Both the position numbers and the translations under genes were made by a program. A model generated the notes under the pieces. It did not search any database, was not told the DNA's origin, and worked only from the letters and a program-made list of their open reading frames with translations. From Chrysomallon squamiferum (Eukaryota > Mollusca > Gastropoda > Neomphalida > Peltospiridae), in contig CM022670.1 of NCBI GenBank assembly GCA_012295275.1, forward strand, positions 14,154,373-14,218,372: a stretch of DNA of 64,000 bases. Direction: 5' to 3'. Each line of letters begins with the position of its first letter. Positions within the stretch are counted from its first letter, which is position 1. This document shows positions 14,301-25,200 of this stretch, one piece after another.

Positions 14301-15424
14301 ATAACTGGTCAGTCCAGGGGCCATGTTTCTGAAGCTGTCATTATGTAAAGCAATATGTTAACATGTCACTGAACAAAAGGTTCATGATCTCAAAGGTGTC
14401 ATTATAAACGTTGTTAGCCTACGATATCGTTATAACAACATATAAATGAAACTTTTGGCTAATAGTTGTTAACTCAGTTGTTATGTTGTCATTTGCTTTA
14501 TGTTATAATTTAATGACAGAGCTCTTCAGGAACATGGCCCCAGATCATGAATACAAAGAATCTACATATGGAATAAATGTTTGTTCATTAATGATAGACA
14601 AGAGGTTAAACAAATGCAAATCTGTATCCTCCATTGAAAAATGTAAGAAGAAAAAAAAAGGAATTACAAAGAACATATATGTAACAGTGGCAGTCTGGAT
14701 TGCCAATCAAACCAAGCTGAAAAAAAAAAAAAAAAAAAAAAAAAGGAAATAACAAGATCCATGATCCACCCACATTTTTCCTTGATTTATTATTTCATTA
14801 TTATTACATTTATTTATTTCTTTATGTTCTTTTTTTTTTTCAGTTTATTGGAGGCAAATACTTTTACATCCAGGCTTACAAAGCAGTGAAACATCATGCC
14901 ACAAACATGGATGTTTTGGTTGTCTTAGCAACAACAATATCTTACACGTATTCGGTGTTGATAGTGATTGTTGCCATGGGCATTCGGGAGAAGACCAGCC
15001 CAATGACATTTTTTGAAACTACTCCAATGTTGATGGTGTTTATATCCCTGGGCAGGTGGCTGGAACACATTGCTAAGGTGCATGTTTGTAAATTTTAATG
15101 AGTTAGCAACAAAGAATTAGTACAATCTCTAATAATTGATTCATCCAAATATGTAAATATATTTGTTAATATGCAGATGAAGGATGTTCATATATAATAT
15201 ATCTGTTATCTGTGTAATGTGTATATGTGAATAAGTATGGTTCATGTTTAGATGACTGTATGTGTGGTGCATGACATTTTTAATCTCTGCTTTTTGCAAA
15301 GTTTGTAAATTGTGTAAGGTGTGGTGTGGATGTGCATGTATTTGGTATGTATCTGAGTTTGTGTGACAGAAGATTGGATTAGGATAAAAGATACTGATAG
15401 TGGGGAAGAAAAAGGGATTGCATT

Positions 15425-15457
<33 letters not shown>

Positions 15458-18400
15458 TTGTATATTAGATGGAATGAGACTTAATATGAATGAGGAAGTT
15501 AGAGTGATGGAGAATTGAGGAAAAAGAAACAAATATTAAAAACTGATTTGGGTGAACTGGTATGTAATGTTGGTTTTTATATTTAGGGCAAGACAAGTGA
15601 AGCTTTGGCCAAATTGATGTCACTTCAGGCCTCAGAGGCTGTTCTAGTGGAGGTGGACAAAGAATACAATGTACTGAGAGAAGAAACCATCAGTGTTGAT
15701 CTGGTACAGAGAGGTGATGTGTTGAAGGTTAGCATCTTGAATGTTTAGTCATAGATTTTTTAATTAAATAGCATAAACTTGGATTATGTTTGTATTAAGA
15801 AATCTTAAAATGTTGTTACAGAGGGAACCATCCTGTTTCAGAACCTGTTTAATTTCTTTTTCAAATAACTGTTAAATAATGAGTTTATGGTATGTTCATA
15901 CTTCACTGTTGTCAGTCATATTCAGATGTTGAACTGTTGTCTTATTTAATTGTTTAGGTGGTGCCTGGTGAAAAGATTCCAGTGGATGGACGAGTTCTTG
16001 ATGGAGCATCAACTTGTGATGAGTCTCTTATTACAGGAGAGAGTATGCCAGTGCCAAAAAACCAGGTAATTTGAACACATGATTCTGATATTGAGCACAA
16101 AAATATAATTACAGTAACACTTTCAGTATGAAACAGAAAAGCAAATTTTTCTCTCATTCATATTCTGCATGGATGAAATGTTGTGTTATCCATCCTTTTA
16201 GTTTTTTCTTAGAAAGGTGACTAAGCCATTATTTGCTTCATATAAAAAATTAAAATCTTCTGATTTATTACATTTTACAGGTAGCTCTGTTATTGGTGGT
16301 TCCATCAACCAAAATGGAGTTCTGTTGATAGATGCTACACACATAGGTTCTGACACAACCTTGGCTCAAATTGTCAAACTAGTTGAGGAAGCTCAGACTT
16401 CAAAGGTAAAAATATTTTCATTTGTACATTTGCTCAAAAAAAAAGAAAGAAAGATATATATATATATATATACCTAAAAGATAAATATTCAAATGCTCAG
16501 CTGAAAAGATAAATTGTGGCACTGTCAGTGAGCTGATACAGATTTAGTGATTAATCATACCAGCACATTGCCATGAAAAATTGTTTATTTAAAGTAAAAT
16601 CAATGTAAGGCACCAGTCTGAAATTCATTATACTTATGCTATTGATATACCACTTGTTATGATTGAAATAAATGTCTTTTGTTGTTGTGTACAAACTTTT
16701 GTTCATAATAAATATAATGCAATGTTTTCTATAAACTTTCTTTTCCAGGCTCCAATCCAAAACCTTGCTGACAAAATTGCTGGCATCTTTGTTCCCATTG
16801 TGTGTTCGTTATCTTTACTGACGTTGATTACATGGGTCATCCTTGGCTTTGTTGATGTCAGTTACATTGCTCCTGAATATGAGGTTTGCCCATCATTTGT
16901 TGGTTAACTATTTAATATGATTAAAATTTGTACTTGATTAAACATTTTTTTTAAATTTTAAACATCTAAAAAATAAAGTTGGAATTTTATTTTGATGAAT
17001 GAGAATAAATATATTTATATATGAAATTAAGATAAATGATACATTTCCTAATTTATTATAGGAAGGAGGATCAGTCTTGAAGCATGAAGCCATCTTTGAG
17101 AAAGCATTTCAGTATGCCATTACTGTTCTCAGCATAGCCTGTCCATGTGCACTTGGCTTGGCAACACCTACTGCAGTGATGGTAGGCACAGGAGTTGGAG
17201 CCATCAACGGCATACTCATCAAAGGAGGGGAACCATTAGAAACCACTCACAAGGTGTGTAAAAATAATTTTTATAATGTAATACTTCCTAGATACTCTAT
17301 TCTTAATCATAATTGCTCTTTTATCTCTTGGATGATTTACACATAACGCATTATATCAACTTGTGTCCCTATACTAGAATCAACAAATGGCCTTAACAAA
17401 ATTTTGCACCTTTAGAAATATAATAGGACAGTAATGTAATAAAGCCTTTGAAGATGGGTACTTTGTGACTAATGTTTTCACTTGTTTTGTGTTGTCACAC
17501 AGTCTATACAAATATTTGTTAAGTTCTTTGTAATTACTTAAATCAGTAATGAAAAAAAAACAAAAAGAAAGAAGATAAGCACTGGATAAGCAAAATAACT
17601 AAGTCATTAGCAAAGTTAAATATCCAGTGGTCTCCATAAGTTGTTTCAATTTTAACATTTCTACATTTAAATGATGTCACAGAATTTTACTGTCATGCTT
17701 TTGTTAGAATAACATTGTAAACAATACAGAAATTCATAAAAATGTATTCATCTTTCTTTTTTCACATATTACATTATTTCAATCATGTTTAGGCTAAAGT
17801 AGTATTACATGTGTTGTTAATTTTGTGTTCTCTTGATTCAGGTGAAGTGTGTGGTGTTTGACAAGACTGGAACAGTGACTCATGGCATTCCACGTGTCAC
17901 CCGAGTCTCGATGTTTGTTGAAGAAAAAGTTTGCTCATTTGTCCGGTTGCTTGCAGTTGCTGGTACAGCTGAAGCCAGCAGTGAACATCCCATAGCTTCT
18001 GCCATTGTCAAGTACACTAAAGAGGTGAGTTAGCTTTGATTTCATTTTGAATAATTAGTGGTTCATTCGGAATTAGAATCAGGGTAATTGCAGTTTTTTT
18101 TAATACAGAACAATGGCTAATGTATTTGTCCATGCATATTTGTACAGTGAGATGTATCTTTTCAGAAAAATGTTCATGTTTACAGACTCAGTAAATTTGT
18201 TCATAAAAGGAGATAATACCTTGTGCGAGCTAAATTTGTATTTTAATATGAAGGGAAACAACTCTAGTGATAAAGGCAGCTGCATAATTTAAAGTATGGT
18301 TCTGTTAATTCACCCTGTATTTTCATGATATTGTAAGCAGGCACTGTTGTCTAGGGTTAGAATCATATTTGAGTCTTCAATTTGTTTATTCCATAATGTT

Positions 18401-18916
18401 TTAAATAACATGTGAATATACATTAAATACAAATTTGAACATAAAATTAACTATAGCTGTTGTTAATATTATTATTCTCCAGACACTGAAAACAGAAAAC
18501 CTAGGTAAAGTTAAGAATTTTGTTGCTGTTCCTGGCTGTGGACTGAAATGTGAAGTGCAGCAAGTTGAACCTCTCCTAGCTACATTGGATCTTGAAGGTG
18601 TCAACAACCGCAAAAATCAATTCGGCAGTGTCCGCATCAAAACTGACCACACCAGGTTAGGAGATCTGGAACTCTCCTCATTACATATCACTGGTAAGAA
18701 TCAGTTCATGTTAAAGTTTGTACAAAAATATGATTTTGTTTTTTTGTTAAATTTCAACAGTAGTTTTAGACAAAAAAAGAGTGTTTATATTTTTAATTTA
18801 CTTTCAAGACATTGTTTTGTTTCTGATGGAATAATGTAGTAGATCCATAATTAATTTTTATATACTTCTAAGTGATTTTTTTATTTGTTCCTCAACACTA
18901 ATAATAAAAGTAGTAC

Positions 18917-18976
<60 letters not shown>

Positions 18977-19124
18977 GTTACTTTAGTGTTTAATTGCTTG
19001 TTTAGGTCTTAAATTACAAGCAGTATTTTCTTTTGATATAGTCTTAGCATGGTGCCATTAGAATCATTAAATGTGAATCAACAGTTACTCCACATGTATA
19101 TATCTATATCTATACATATATATA

Positions 19125-19161
<37 letters not shown>

Positions 19162-22100
19162 CATTATATAGACTAATGTTTGTTTTTTGTTGTATATAGA
19201 TTCAATTATGCAGAATTCAACATCCAAGGTTTACGAAGTTCTGATAGGAAACAGAGAGTGGATGCATCGTAATGGTTTAACTGTCACTGAAGAAATGGAA
19301 AATGTTATGACTGAACATGAGGAGCAGGGTCACACTGCTGTCCTCTGTGTTGTTGATGGTAAAATATCTACTGTGCAATAATATAGCATCATAATTCTTT
19401 TTTTGAAAATTTTATTCTATTTTATTTATTATTTTTATTATTATTCTTGTTGTTGTTTGTTTATTTTAATTTTAATAACAAATTTAATTGGTTATATTTT
19501 TGTTTATTTAGATAATTTATTTTATATACTTTATTGTATTTATTTTTTAAATATTTTGGAAAAATTCTTATTTTTCTCTTTTGAAATAACTGTTAAATAA
19601 ATAGTTTTAAAATATTCAGAAGATAATAAAGTTTATCTAAATATTTGTTTTTAATGAAAGAATACAGTTATTTAATTTATGTATTACGAAGAGCCTTACT
19701 CAAGGAATCGCCTGGATTATAAAGTTTGGTTAAGTTGATTAAAATCGTAATAACTGATGTTTAAAAATATTATCTATTACTAGTTTTGGTCTATTACTTA
19801 AGTACATTGTCAATTTTTGATTGTGATGTTTTGTCAGCCTTGGATAAAAGAATGGAATTTTGTGATTGTTGCAATGCTGGCCATTAAAACAGTATCGTAA
19901 ATTACTAAGTGTAATGTCCATTATACCAGAAGTATAAAAGAAAGAATAAACAAACAAACTGTATGAAATTAAACATTACTGATAAGTTACAATCTTTACA
20001 ATTATTCCTAAATACAAAACTAAAGTAAAAAGAATTCAAAATGAAGAAATCTGTGAAAGCATCCATACATCTGAGTAGCTGCAGGGGTTAAATTGATAAA
20101 ACATTTTGTTGCTTACAGGCGTGATTGTTGCTATGCTGGCTGTGGCTGACATGGTGAAGTCTGAGGCTCATTTGGCCATTCACTGTCTGAAACGTATGGG
20201 TCTGCAAGTGATTTTGTTGACTGGAGACAACAACAAAACTGCCAAAGCCATTGCAAAGCAGGTGAGTCTTTCTTGTTTTGTGTTCTTCTGGGTTTTTTCC
20301 AACTGTTTATTCATTAATTATTTGTTGATTTATTGTTTTTGTTCAGTCATTTTATTAATTATTTGTTAAGTTCATTGCAAAAAATACTTCGTAATATTCA
20401 TTATTTTTCTTGCATAACTCTTGAACCCTTTTCTGTTTCATATGTAGACTTATGTGACTGTTATTTCAAAGGCTGTGGTTATAAGTCCTATACCAATCTT
20501 TTTTGATCCATCAGAACTAAGCTAAATAATTCAGACAGTTTAATTCTAACAATTTTGTTTTCTTTTGTGATAGATTGGAGTGAATCGTGTGTTTTCTGAA
20601 GTTCTGCCATCCCACAAAGTGAAGAAAATCAAACAGCTACAGAAACAAGGCTTGAAGGTTGCAATGGTTGGAGATGGGGTCAATGATTCACCTGCACTGG
20701 CTCAGGCTGATGTGGGTATTGCCATTGGCACAGGAACTGATGTAGCAGTAGAAGCTGCAGATATTGTTCTTATCAAGGTAAGTAAAAATGTATAACTAAA
20801 ATTAATTTACTACTTCTGTAGTATAAATTGTTTTTCAGTGTCAAATATAATAATGGAAAATAGAGCTCATTGCTAAATTCAAATCTGAATGTTAATAAAC
20901 TTCAGTTTTGCTTTAAGGTTTGCGATACCAGAGATCGTAAGTGATAATAAACACAGAAACAGAAACTGTGGAGTATATTTGCATGGATTATGGACAGATT
21001 TGTTCACTGAGAAAGTATTTCACACTGAAAAATCATAATTTCATAGACTGGTTGCATCTTCAGGTAACATGGACAGACGTAACAGAAGAACAGCATTTTT
21101 AACACAGCCACATAATAACAAAATAATTGGGATTCAGGACTAGTTTCATAATAACCATTTAATATTAAAATCTGTTGACATTTCATTTAATACAAACAAA
21201 TTCATCCATGATAGATATGTCTGTCTGTCTATCTACATATACACACACACACACATATCTATATACATTCATACATACATACATACATACATACATACAT
21301 GTACCTACTGTATTTTCAGAATGATCTGCTAGATGTGTACTGTGCTATCAAGCTCTCTAAGATGACTGTCCGTCGAATTCGTCTCAACTTTGTTGCAGCT
21401 TCTGTCTACAACCTTATTGGTATTCCAATTGCTGCTGGTAAGTTACTCTTTATTCAACTTATAAGAAATTACTGTTAGGTTATGAAGTTAGTAAAATTTA
21501 TAATGAGAATAAAAATTCATCAGTGAAAAAAATCAAAATGTTCAGTGTTCTTTATACAGCAAAGTGTCCATTTAACAGAAATATAAAAAAAAAAAATCTT
21601 TTTTTTTCAGGTGTTTTTGTCCCTCTTGGACTCTCTCTGCGTCCCTGGATGGCCTCTGCTGCCATGGCGATGTCATCTGTATCTGTGGTGGTGTCATCAC
21701 TGTTGTTAAAGCTGTAAGTGTCACAGTTAATATTAGATTTTCAAATATTTTAAATAATTAGCATAGCATTAAATATAATATGGGATGGAACCCATTTTGA
21801 TATATCTTACTATATCTATGGTTCTAAGGTTTTTATAGTCATCAGTTTTATTATTTTTACAGTTACCATTGTGATTATACTGCTATTATTATTATCATTT
21901 GCTTATTTTTCTTGTTATTGTCAGTATTGTTGTAATGGCCTATTACATTATTATTGTTATTTTCTTTAACATTTTAATTCAATTTACTCTAGTTTCAAAA
22001 AGCCTCAGAAAGACAAAATGATTACAACAGATTATTTCAAGAAGTTCTATGATGATCAGAACAGTGATACCATTTCCTTGCACCGGGGCATGGAAGAAGA

Positions 22101-22224
22101 CCCACCCAGTACCAAGGGCAGCAAACAGGGGAGCTTACTCTCACGACTGAGCAACAAACCAAAATTTATCAACCCTGACCATATCAGTTTGTTAGCTGTG
22201 GATGATGTACATGATACTGTTTAA
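8318..22224 (+). CDS. ATP7: ATP7-like copper-transporting P-type ATPase, copy A (5'-incomplete, 20 exons visible)
   Basis: Copper-translocating P1B-1 ATPase, the single-gene invertebrate counterpart of vertebrate ATP7A/ATP7B. The family uses ATP to move Cu(I) from cytosolic chaperones into the trans-Golgi lumen or out of the cell. Exons, numbered after copy B: e4 8318-9440, e5 10004-10198, e6 11355-11518, e7 12487-12648, e8 13316-13392, e9 13964-14198, e10 14844-15077, e11 15587-15727, e12 15958-16065, e13 16281-16405, e14 16749-16883, e15 17062-17253, e16 17842-18024, e17 18483-18693, e18 19200-19358, e19 20119-20261, e20 20574-20777, e21 21320-21437, e22 21611-21713, e23 21993-22224. All introns are GT-AG. 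Six complete HMA domains with GMTCxSC plus the second half of another precede eight membrane segments. TGE, CPC, DKTGT, SEHP, TGDN, GDGVND, YN and MxxSS are all present. The frame breaks at the e12/e13 junction (one base short in a poly-A run); otherwise the frame is open to TAA at 22,222, giving about 1,414 residues from e4 onward if that base is restored. The tail contains DHISLL, like the family di-leucine retrieval signal. The 5' exons are not visible. Confidence 0.93.
10004..10198 (+). CDS. ATP7: Copy A exon e5: linker and first half of HMA6
   Basis: Acceptor TTCACAG before 10,004; donor GAAG|GTAAAT at 10,199; phase 1 in and phase 1 out. Encodes a linker of about 40 residues rich in Ser, Thr and acidic residues, then the start of HMA6 with GMTCASC. 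Degraded copies of this exon lie in the next intron. Confidence 0.93.
10286..10485 (+). pseudogene. Two decayed tandem copies of exon e5 tail plus its intron start
   Basis: Sequence from about 10,125 (the e5 stretch encoding YLKVTGMTC) to 10,285 recurs as a degraded copy at 10,286-10,402 and as a shorter, more degraded copy at 10,403-about 10,485. Copy 2 keeps ATCTCAAGGTTACTAGAATG, the GACCGTGCTTCCTG block, a shortened GAGAAATATAGAAGGTA splice-donor region, and the downstream GAATAAATATTGTGTTGG segment matching the real intron. Internal deletions destroy the frame, so these are exon relics, not usable exons. Confidence 0.8.
11355..11518 (+). CDS. ATP7: Copy A exon e6: second half of HMA6
   Basis: Acceptor TTTCAG before 11,355; donor CACT|GTAAGT at 11,519; phase 1 in and phase 0 out. 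Encodes [20 protein letters not shown] and the end of HMA6. The first 113 nt are identical to the matching exon of copy B. Confidence 0.95.
12487..12648 (+). CDS. ATP7: Copy A exon e7: HMA7
   Basis: Acceptor AAG at 12,484-12,486; donor AAAG|GTAAAA. Exactly 54 codons, phase 0. Contains [15 protein letters not shown], the membrane-proximal HMA domain, closely following HMA6 as the last two modules do in vertebrate ATP7 proteins. Confidence 0.95.
13316..13392 (+). CDS. ATP7: Copy A exon e8: HMA7 end and acidic linker
   Basis: Acceptor AACAG; donor AGAAG|GTTTGT; phase 0 in and phase 2 out. Encodes [20 protein letters not shown], linking HMA7 to the amphipathic approach to membrane segment 1. Confidence 0.93.
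13964..14198 (+). CDS. ATP7: Copy A exon e9: membrane segment 1, luminal loop, start of segment 2
   Basis: Acceptor TTTTTTTTAG; donor TTCAG|GTGTGT; phase 2 in and phase 0 out. Encodes the [10 protein letters not shown] helix start, a luminal loop with HH and two N-glycosylation sequons (NDT, NIS), and [16 protein letters not shown] of segment 2. The loop is two residues shorter than in copy B and is one of the most diverged parts of the pair. Confidence 0.93.
14844..15077 (+). CDS. ATP7: Copy A exon e10: membrane segments 2-4
   Basis: Acceptor TTTCAG; donor CTAAG|GTGCAT; 78 codons, phase 0. Contains [17 protein letters not shown] (segment 3) and [19 protein letters not shown] (segment 4), both strongly ATP7-like. 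Confidence 0.95.
15587..15727 (+). CDS. ATP7: Copy A exon e11: start of actuator domain
   Basis: Acceptor ATTTAG; donor TGAAG|GTTAGC; 47 codons, phase 0. Encodes [18 protein letters not shown] and the first strand region of the A domain. Confidence 0.95.
15958..16065 (+). CDS. ATP7: Copy A exon e12: actuator domain TGE; one base short
   Basis: Acceptor TTTAG; donor CCAG|GTAATT. Contains [10 protein letters not shown], with the TGE dephosphorylation motif at 16,033-16,041. The exon is 108 nt where copy B has 109, and the next exon still expects phase 1. The A run at 16,056-16,061 has six bases; seven would give the PKKPG typical of the family and restore the frame. As written, the frame reaches a stop soon after entering the next exon. 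An in-frame alternative donor GTATGC at 16,043 would bypass this but delete the conserved MPV segment. Confidence 0.9.
16281..16405 (+). CDS. ATP7: Copy A exon e13: actuator domain end
   Basis: Acceptor TTTACAG; donor CAAAG|GTAAAA. Expects phase 1 on entry (2 nt plus 41 codons). Encodes [20 protein letters not shown] and [13 protein letters not shown], an intact match to copy B once the upstream one-base deficit is allowed for. Confidence 0.92.
16749..16883 (+). CDS. ATP7: Copy A exon e14: membrane segment 5
   Basis: Acceptor TTCCAG; donor TGAG|GTTTGC; 45 codons, phase 0. Encodes [18 protein letters not shown] and a hydrophobic helix ending near GFVDVSYI. Confidence 0.94.
17062..17253 (+). 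CDS. ATP7: Copy A exon e15: membrane segment 6 with CPC copper site
   Basis: Acceptor TTATAG; donor CAAG|GTGTGT; 64 codons, phase 0. Contains the intramembrane copper-binding CPC motif at 17,140-17,148 ([19 protein letters not shown]). Most of the exon is nearly identical to copy B. Confidence 0.96.
17842..18024 (+). CDS. ATP7: Copy A exon e16: phosphorylation site and SEHP
   Basis: Acceptor ATTCAG; donor AGAG|GTGAGT; 61 codons, phase 0. Contains the phosphorylated-aspartate motif DKTGT (17,860-17,874) and SEHP, the histidine motif of the ATP-binding domain whose human ATP7B equivalent is the common Wilson-disease site. Confidence 0.96.
18483..18693 (+). CDS. ATP7: Copy A exon e17: nucleotide-binding domain
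   Basis: Acceptor CTCCAG; donor ACTG|GTAAGA; phase 0 in and phase 1 out. Contains [12 protein letters not shown], the family's GxGxxxxV region of the N domain, then a polar insert (NNRKNQFGS). Confidence 0.94.
19200..19358 (+). CDS. ATP7: Copy A exon e18: nucleotide-binding domain end
   Basis: Acceptor TATATAG; donor GATG|GTAAAA; phase 1 in and out. Contains [17 protein letters not shown] long AAT run (18,918-18,972) and a GT run (19,128-19,159) sit in the preceding intron. Confidence 0.94.
20119..20261 (+). CDS. ATP7: Copy A exon e19: P domain TGDN
   Basis: Acceptor TTACAG; donor GCAG|GTGAGT; phase 1 in and phase 0 out. Contains [17 protein letters not shown]. The exon and about 70 bp of upstream intron are almost identical to copy B. 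Confidence 0.96.
20574..20777 (+). CDS. ATP7: Copy A exon e20: P domain GDGVND
   Basis: Acceptor TGATAG; donor CAAG|GTAAGT; 68 codons, phase 0. Contains the Mg-binding hinge motif [16 protein letters not shown] (GDGVND at 20,670-20,687). Confidence 0.96.
21320..21437 (+). CDS. ATP7: Copy A exon e21: membrane segment 7
   Basis: Acceptor TTTCAG; donor GCTG|GTAAGT; phase 0 in and phase 1 out. Contains the intramembrane YN copper-site pair in [13 protein letters not shown]. Confidence 0.95.
21611..21713 (+). CDS. ATP7: Copy A exon e22: membrane segment 8
   Basis: Acceptor TTTTCAG; donor GCT|GTAAGT; phase 1 in and phase 2 out. Contains [20 protein letters not shown] with the MxxSS copper-site motif of P1B-1 ATPases. 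Confidence 0.95.
21993..22224 (+). CDS. ATP7: Copy A exon e23: C-terminal tail and stop
   Basis: Acceptor CTCTAG, phase 2 in; stop TAA at 22,222-22,224. The tail includes [20 protein letters not shown] and, near the end, DHISLL. The latter fits the acidic di-leucine signal (D/E)xxxL(L/I) that vertebrate ATP7 proteins use for retrieval from the plasma membrane. The protein ends VHDTV. Confidence 0.94.
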
Positions 22225-25200
22225 ATGTGCCAGTTTCTTGCTTGGTAGCAAAATATGAAGTATTTTAAAAACAGAGAAAAAGGAGATGAATAACCCTATT
22301 AGAAGTCATGTTAATAATATCAGTTCTGTTTGAATTATATAAAGTGTACATGTCATAAGAAAGTAAAAAACAAACATTAATTGCATCTGTGGGTGCATAT
22401 ATCTACAAATATCTATAGATATATAAAACAATCAAAATAGATATATAGTATATTTTATTTTTTATACAATTTTTTTTTTTTCTGAGCCTTTATGGCCATG
22501 TATTAGCATAACATAAATTGTGATAGATCTAAAACAACTAGGACTAAACAAAATTAAAAAAATAATAATTATTTACTTACTGCATATTAATAATTAATAT
22601 AGATTTCTTTTTGAAAATCACTTAAGTGTCCTTAGATTAAGTCTTGGTTTACACAAGTTAATTTGTCATCATCTTAAAGTGTTTGTTGTAACTAAGATTC
22701 ATAATGAACGGGTCCAAGTGTGATGCAGTTTTCATGCGCAATATTCTTGTTTGTTGTATTAGAGAGATGATTATTAATTGTTTTATGTAATGGGTGAATA
22801 TTAACAGATCAGTGTATTTCATGTTATATTGATAGTCTATTTGTGGCTGTAACTCTTGAAGTAATAATAAATTTTACTAATGTAGTAATGATATGTTTAT
22901 AGATTGGACATACATCTACACAAATGTATACACGTGCACACACACACACACACACATCATTCATGTATCCACAGATACACATATATAGGGCATGGATTTA
23001 AAGTGAACTTGCCGTCAGCTTGGTGCTGTACTAGTAGTAAATGTGTAAGGTGTTTGGTTGATAACTGTGTGGCTTAATATATGTAATCCAAATTCATTTA
23101 AAATATAAACATTTACAATCAAAATATTTATTTTCTTGATTATATTTTGAAATAGGGTTTTGTGATATAAAATGTTTGACAGGTGGAAATAAATTCTTTT
23201 TTGGAGGAGGGGGAATTAAGCTGGATGTTTTTGCATAAGATCTGTTAGATGTGTGTGCATGGATAAGCATATTTACTTTTATAATTGTTAAAATAAGAAT
23301 TTTATAGCACAGATATTCTTAGCATGTGATTATTATTGAACATGCATAGAAATGTTAATGTCAATAATGCTTAAAAATATTTAACACAAAAAAGAATAGC
23401 ATATTTAAAAATACACGCTTAAGTATATATGGTACATGATATCAATTTACATAATATTATGAAAGAGATGTTTGAATGCTCTGTAGTAGTAGTACTTATG
23501 AACAACCTCTTTTAAAATTCTAGTCTGATCTGGGGCATTTATTCACTAATTCCTTGTAATTTTGAAGTGAATAAATTGGAGATAATTTTATAGCATAAAA
23601 TATTATAATAAGGTGGCATAATGTTTGGTACATACAGAGACAATAATTTTATTATTTTTGACCTTTTTTATTTATTTTTTGCTTTAGTTACATGCAACTA
23701 TTTACTCAATTTTTTTTTATATATAAACATATCTTAATATTATTTTATATATAGATGTTGCATATGTAACATAATACTCTATTACCTCCATCTAGTAAGT
23801 ACAAATGAACAATTTTGAGTTCATCTGTATTCAGAATCAAAAATTTTAATGAACAGTTGGATTTTTATTTTATTATTAATTTTTTTTTTTTTAATGTGTC
23901 TTGTATCATGAAAGGAACATAAAGTTTTAATTTTAGATTATATTATTTAAAAAAACACAAAATCTGATCTTTAATTTGATAAAAAAAAAAATTTATAGGT
24001 ATAATAATTCAAAACAAATTTGTTGCCTTTTAAATGTTACAGTAGCAGTAGAAGTTTAGTGTTTTTGCACACATCTAAGCCTATTTTTGTTTTTTGTTTT
24101 GTACATCAAATCATAAATTTGATCTTTTGTAAGGGAGCAAAAAAAAAAAAAAAAAAAAAAAAATTAACAACAAAATTATAATTTTAAAAAATTACCAATA
24201 TCAAAACTGCCCTTTATAAATCAAAATTAACAAAACAGCTACAACTTTTAAATCAAATAGTATCATTCATTTTCATCAACTTTGTGAAACTTTCATGGAA
24301 ACTGGTCATAAAATCTTTGTTTACTCACATCCTATATTCATGGATTGAGATAGAAAGGTCAAGGTCACATAACGTGTGAATGTTTATCCCATAACTGGTC
24401 AAGGGTAAAATCCATCAGTTTTTATTGAGGTTGGGTATTTTTTTGACATCAGTAATTTTTCTGTGTTTGTTTTATTCATTGTTTCTGGTTTAACATACCT
24501 CATAATATTTTTGAGTTTTATTAGAATTTTAAATTGTGCAAATAATTATTTTCAGAATATGCTTACAGTTTTGGCATGTGTGGGATATGTATCTCAATCC
24601 TGTCTTTATCACAAATGCCAAACAAAATAACAAGTGATTTAGCCTACAACGAAAGAAATAATATCAAATCTTACTTGTGGGTAACTGAAATGTTATGGGA
24701 TGATAATTTTCTTAAAAGTTGTCTTAATATGTTTATTTATTTGTATTAATATTCATTTTTAAAATTTTTAAAATTTTATTATTATTTTTCATTTAAAATA
24801 ATAATAATTTTTACAGTTTATTTTTGGATGTAATTTTAATGGTTTTCAATATGCATTTACTAGTTTATAATATTGAAAATGATATACCAAATTGAAATTG
24901 AAACATTTTCCCCAGAACAATCAAGAATATATATATATATATATAAAATAAAAATTAAAAACATTACAAATATCAAAAAAATTAAATAAATTAAGATTAA
25001 AATAAATACAAAATGCAAAAATCATTTTTTATTTTTATTTATGGATGACAAATAGAGAAGAATGAAATTGTTTCAAATGAAAAGTTAATTAACTTAGTTT
25101 TTAAGATTAATACACCTAATATTATCAGCTTTTCATCTTGAATATTGATATAAAATAAAATGTGTGTATCATACAATCAAATAATATACTAATTGTTAAT

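Noticed and set aside
18401-18613. Minus-strand 70-codon frame over copy A exon e17
   Set aside because: A shadow of the + strand exon, which has clear ATP7 motifs and splice sites.
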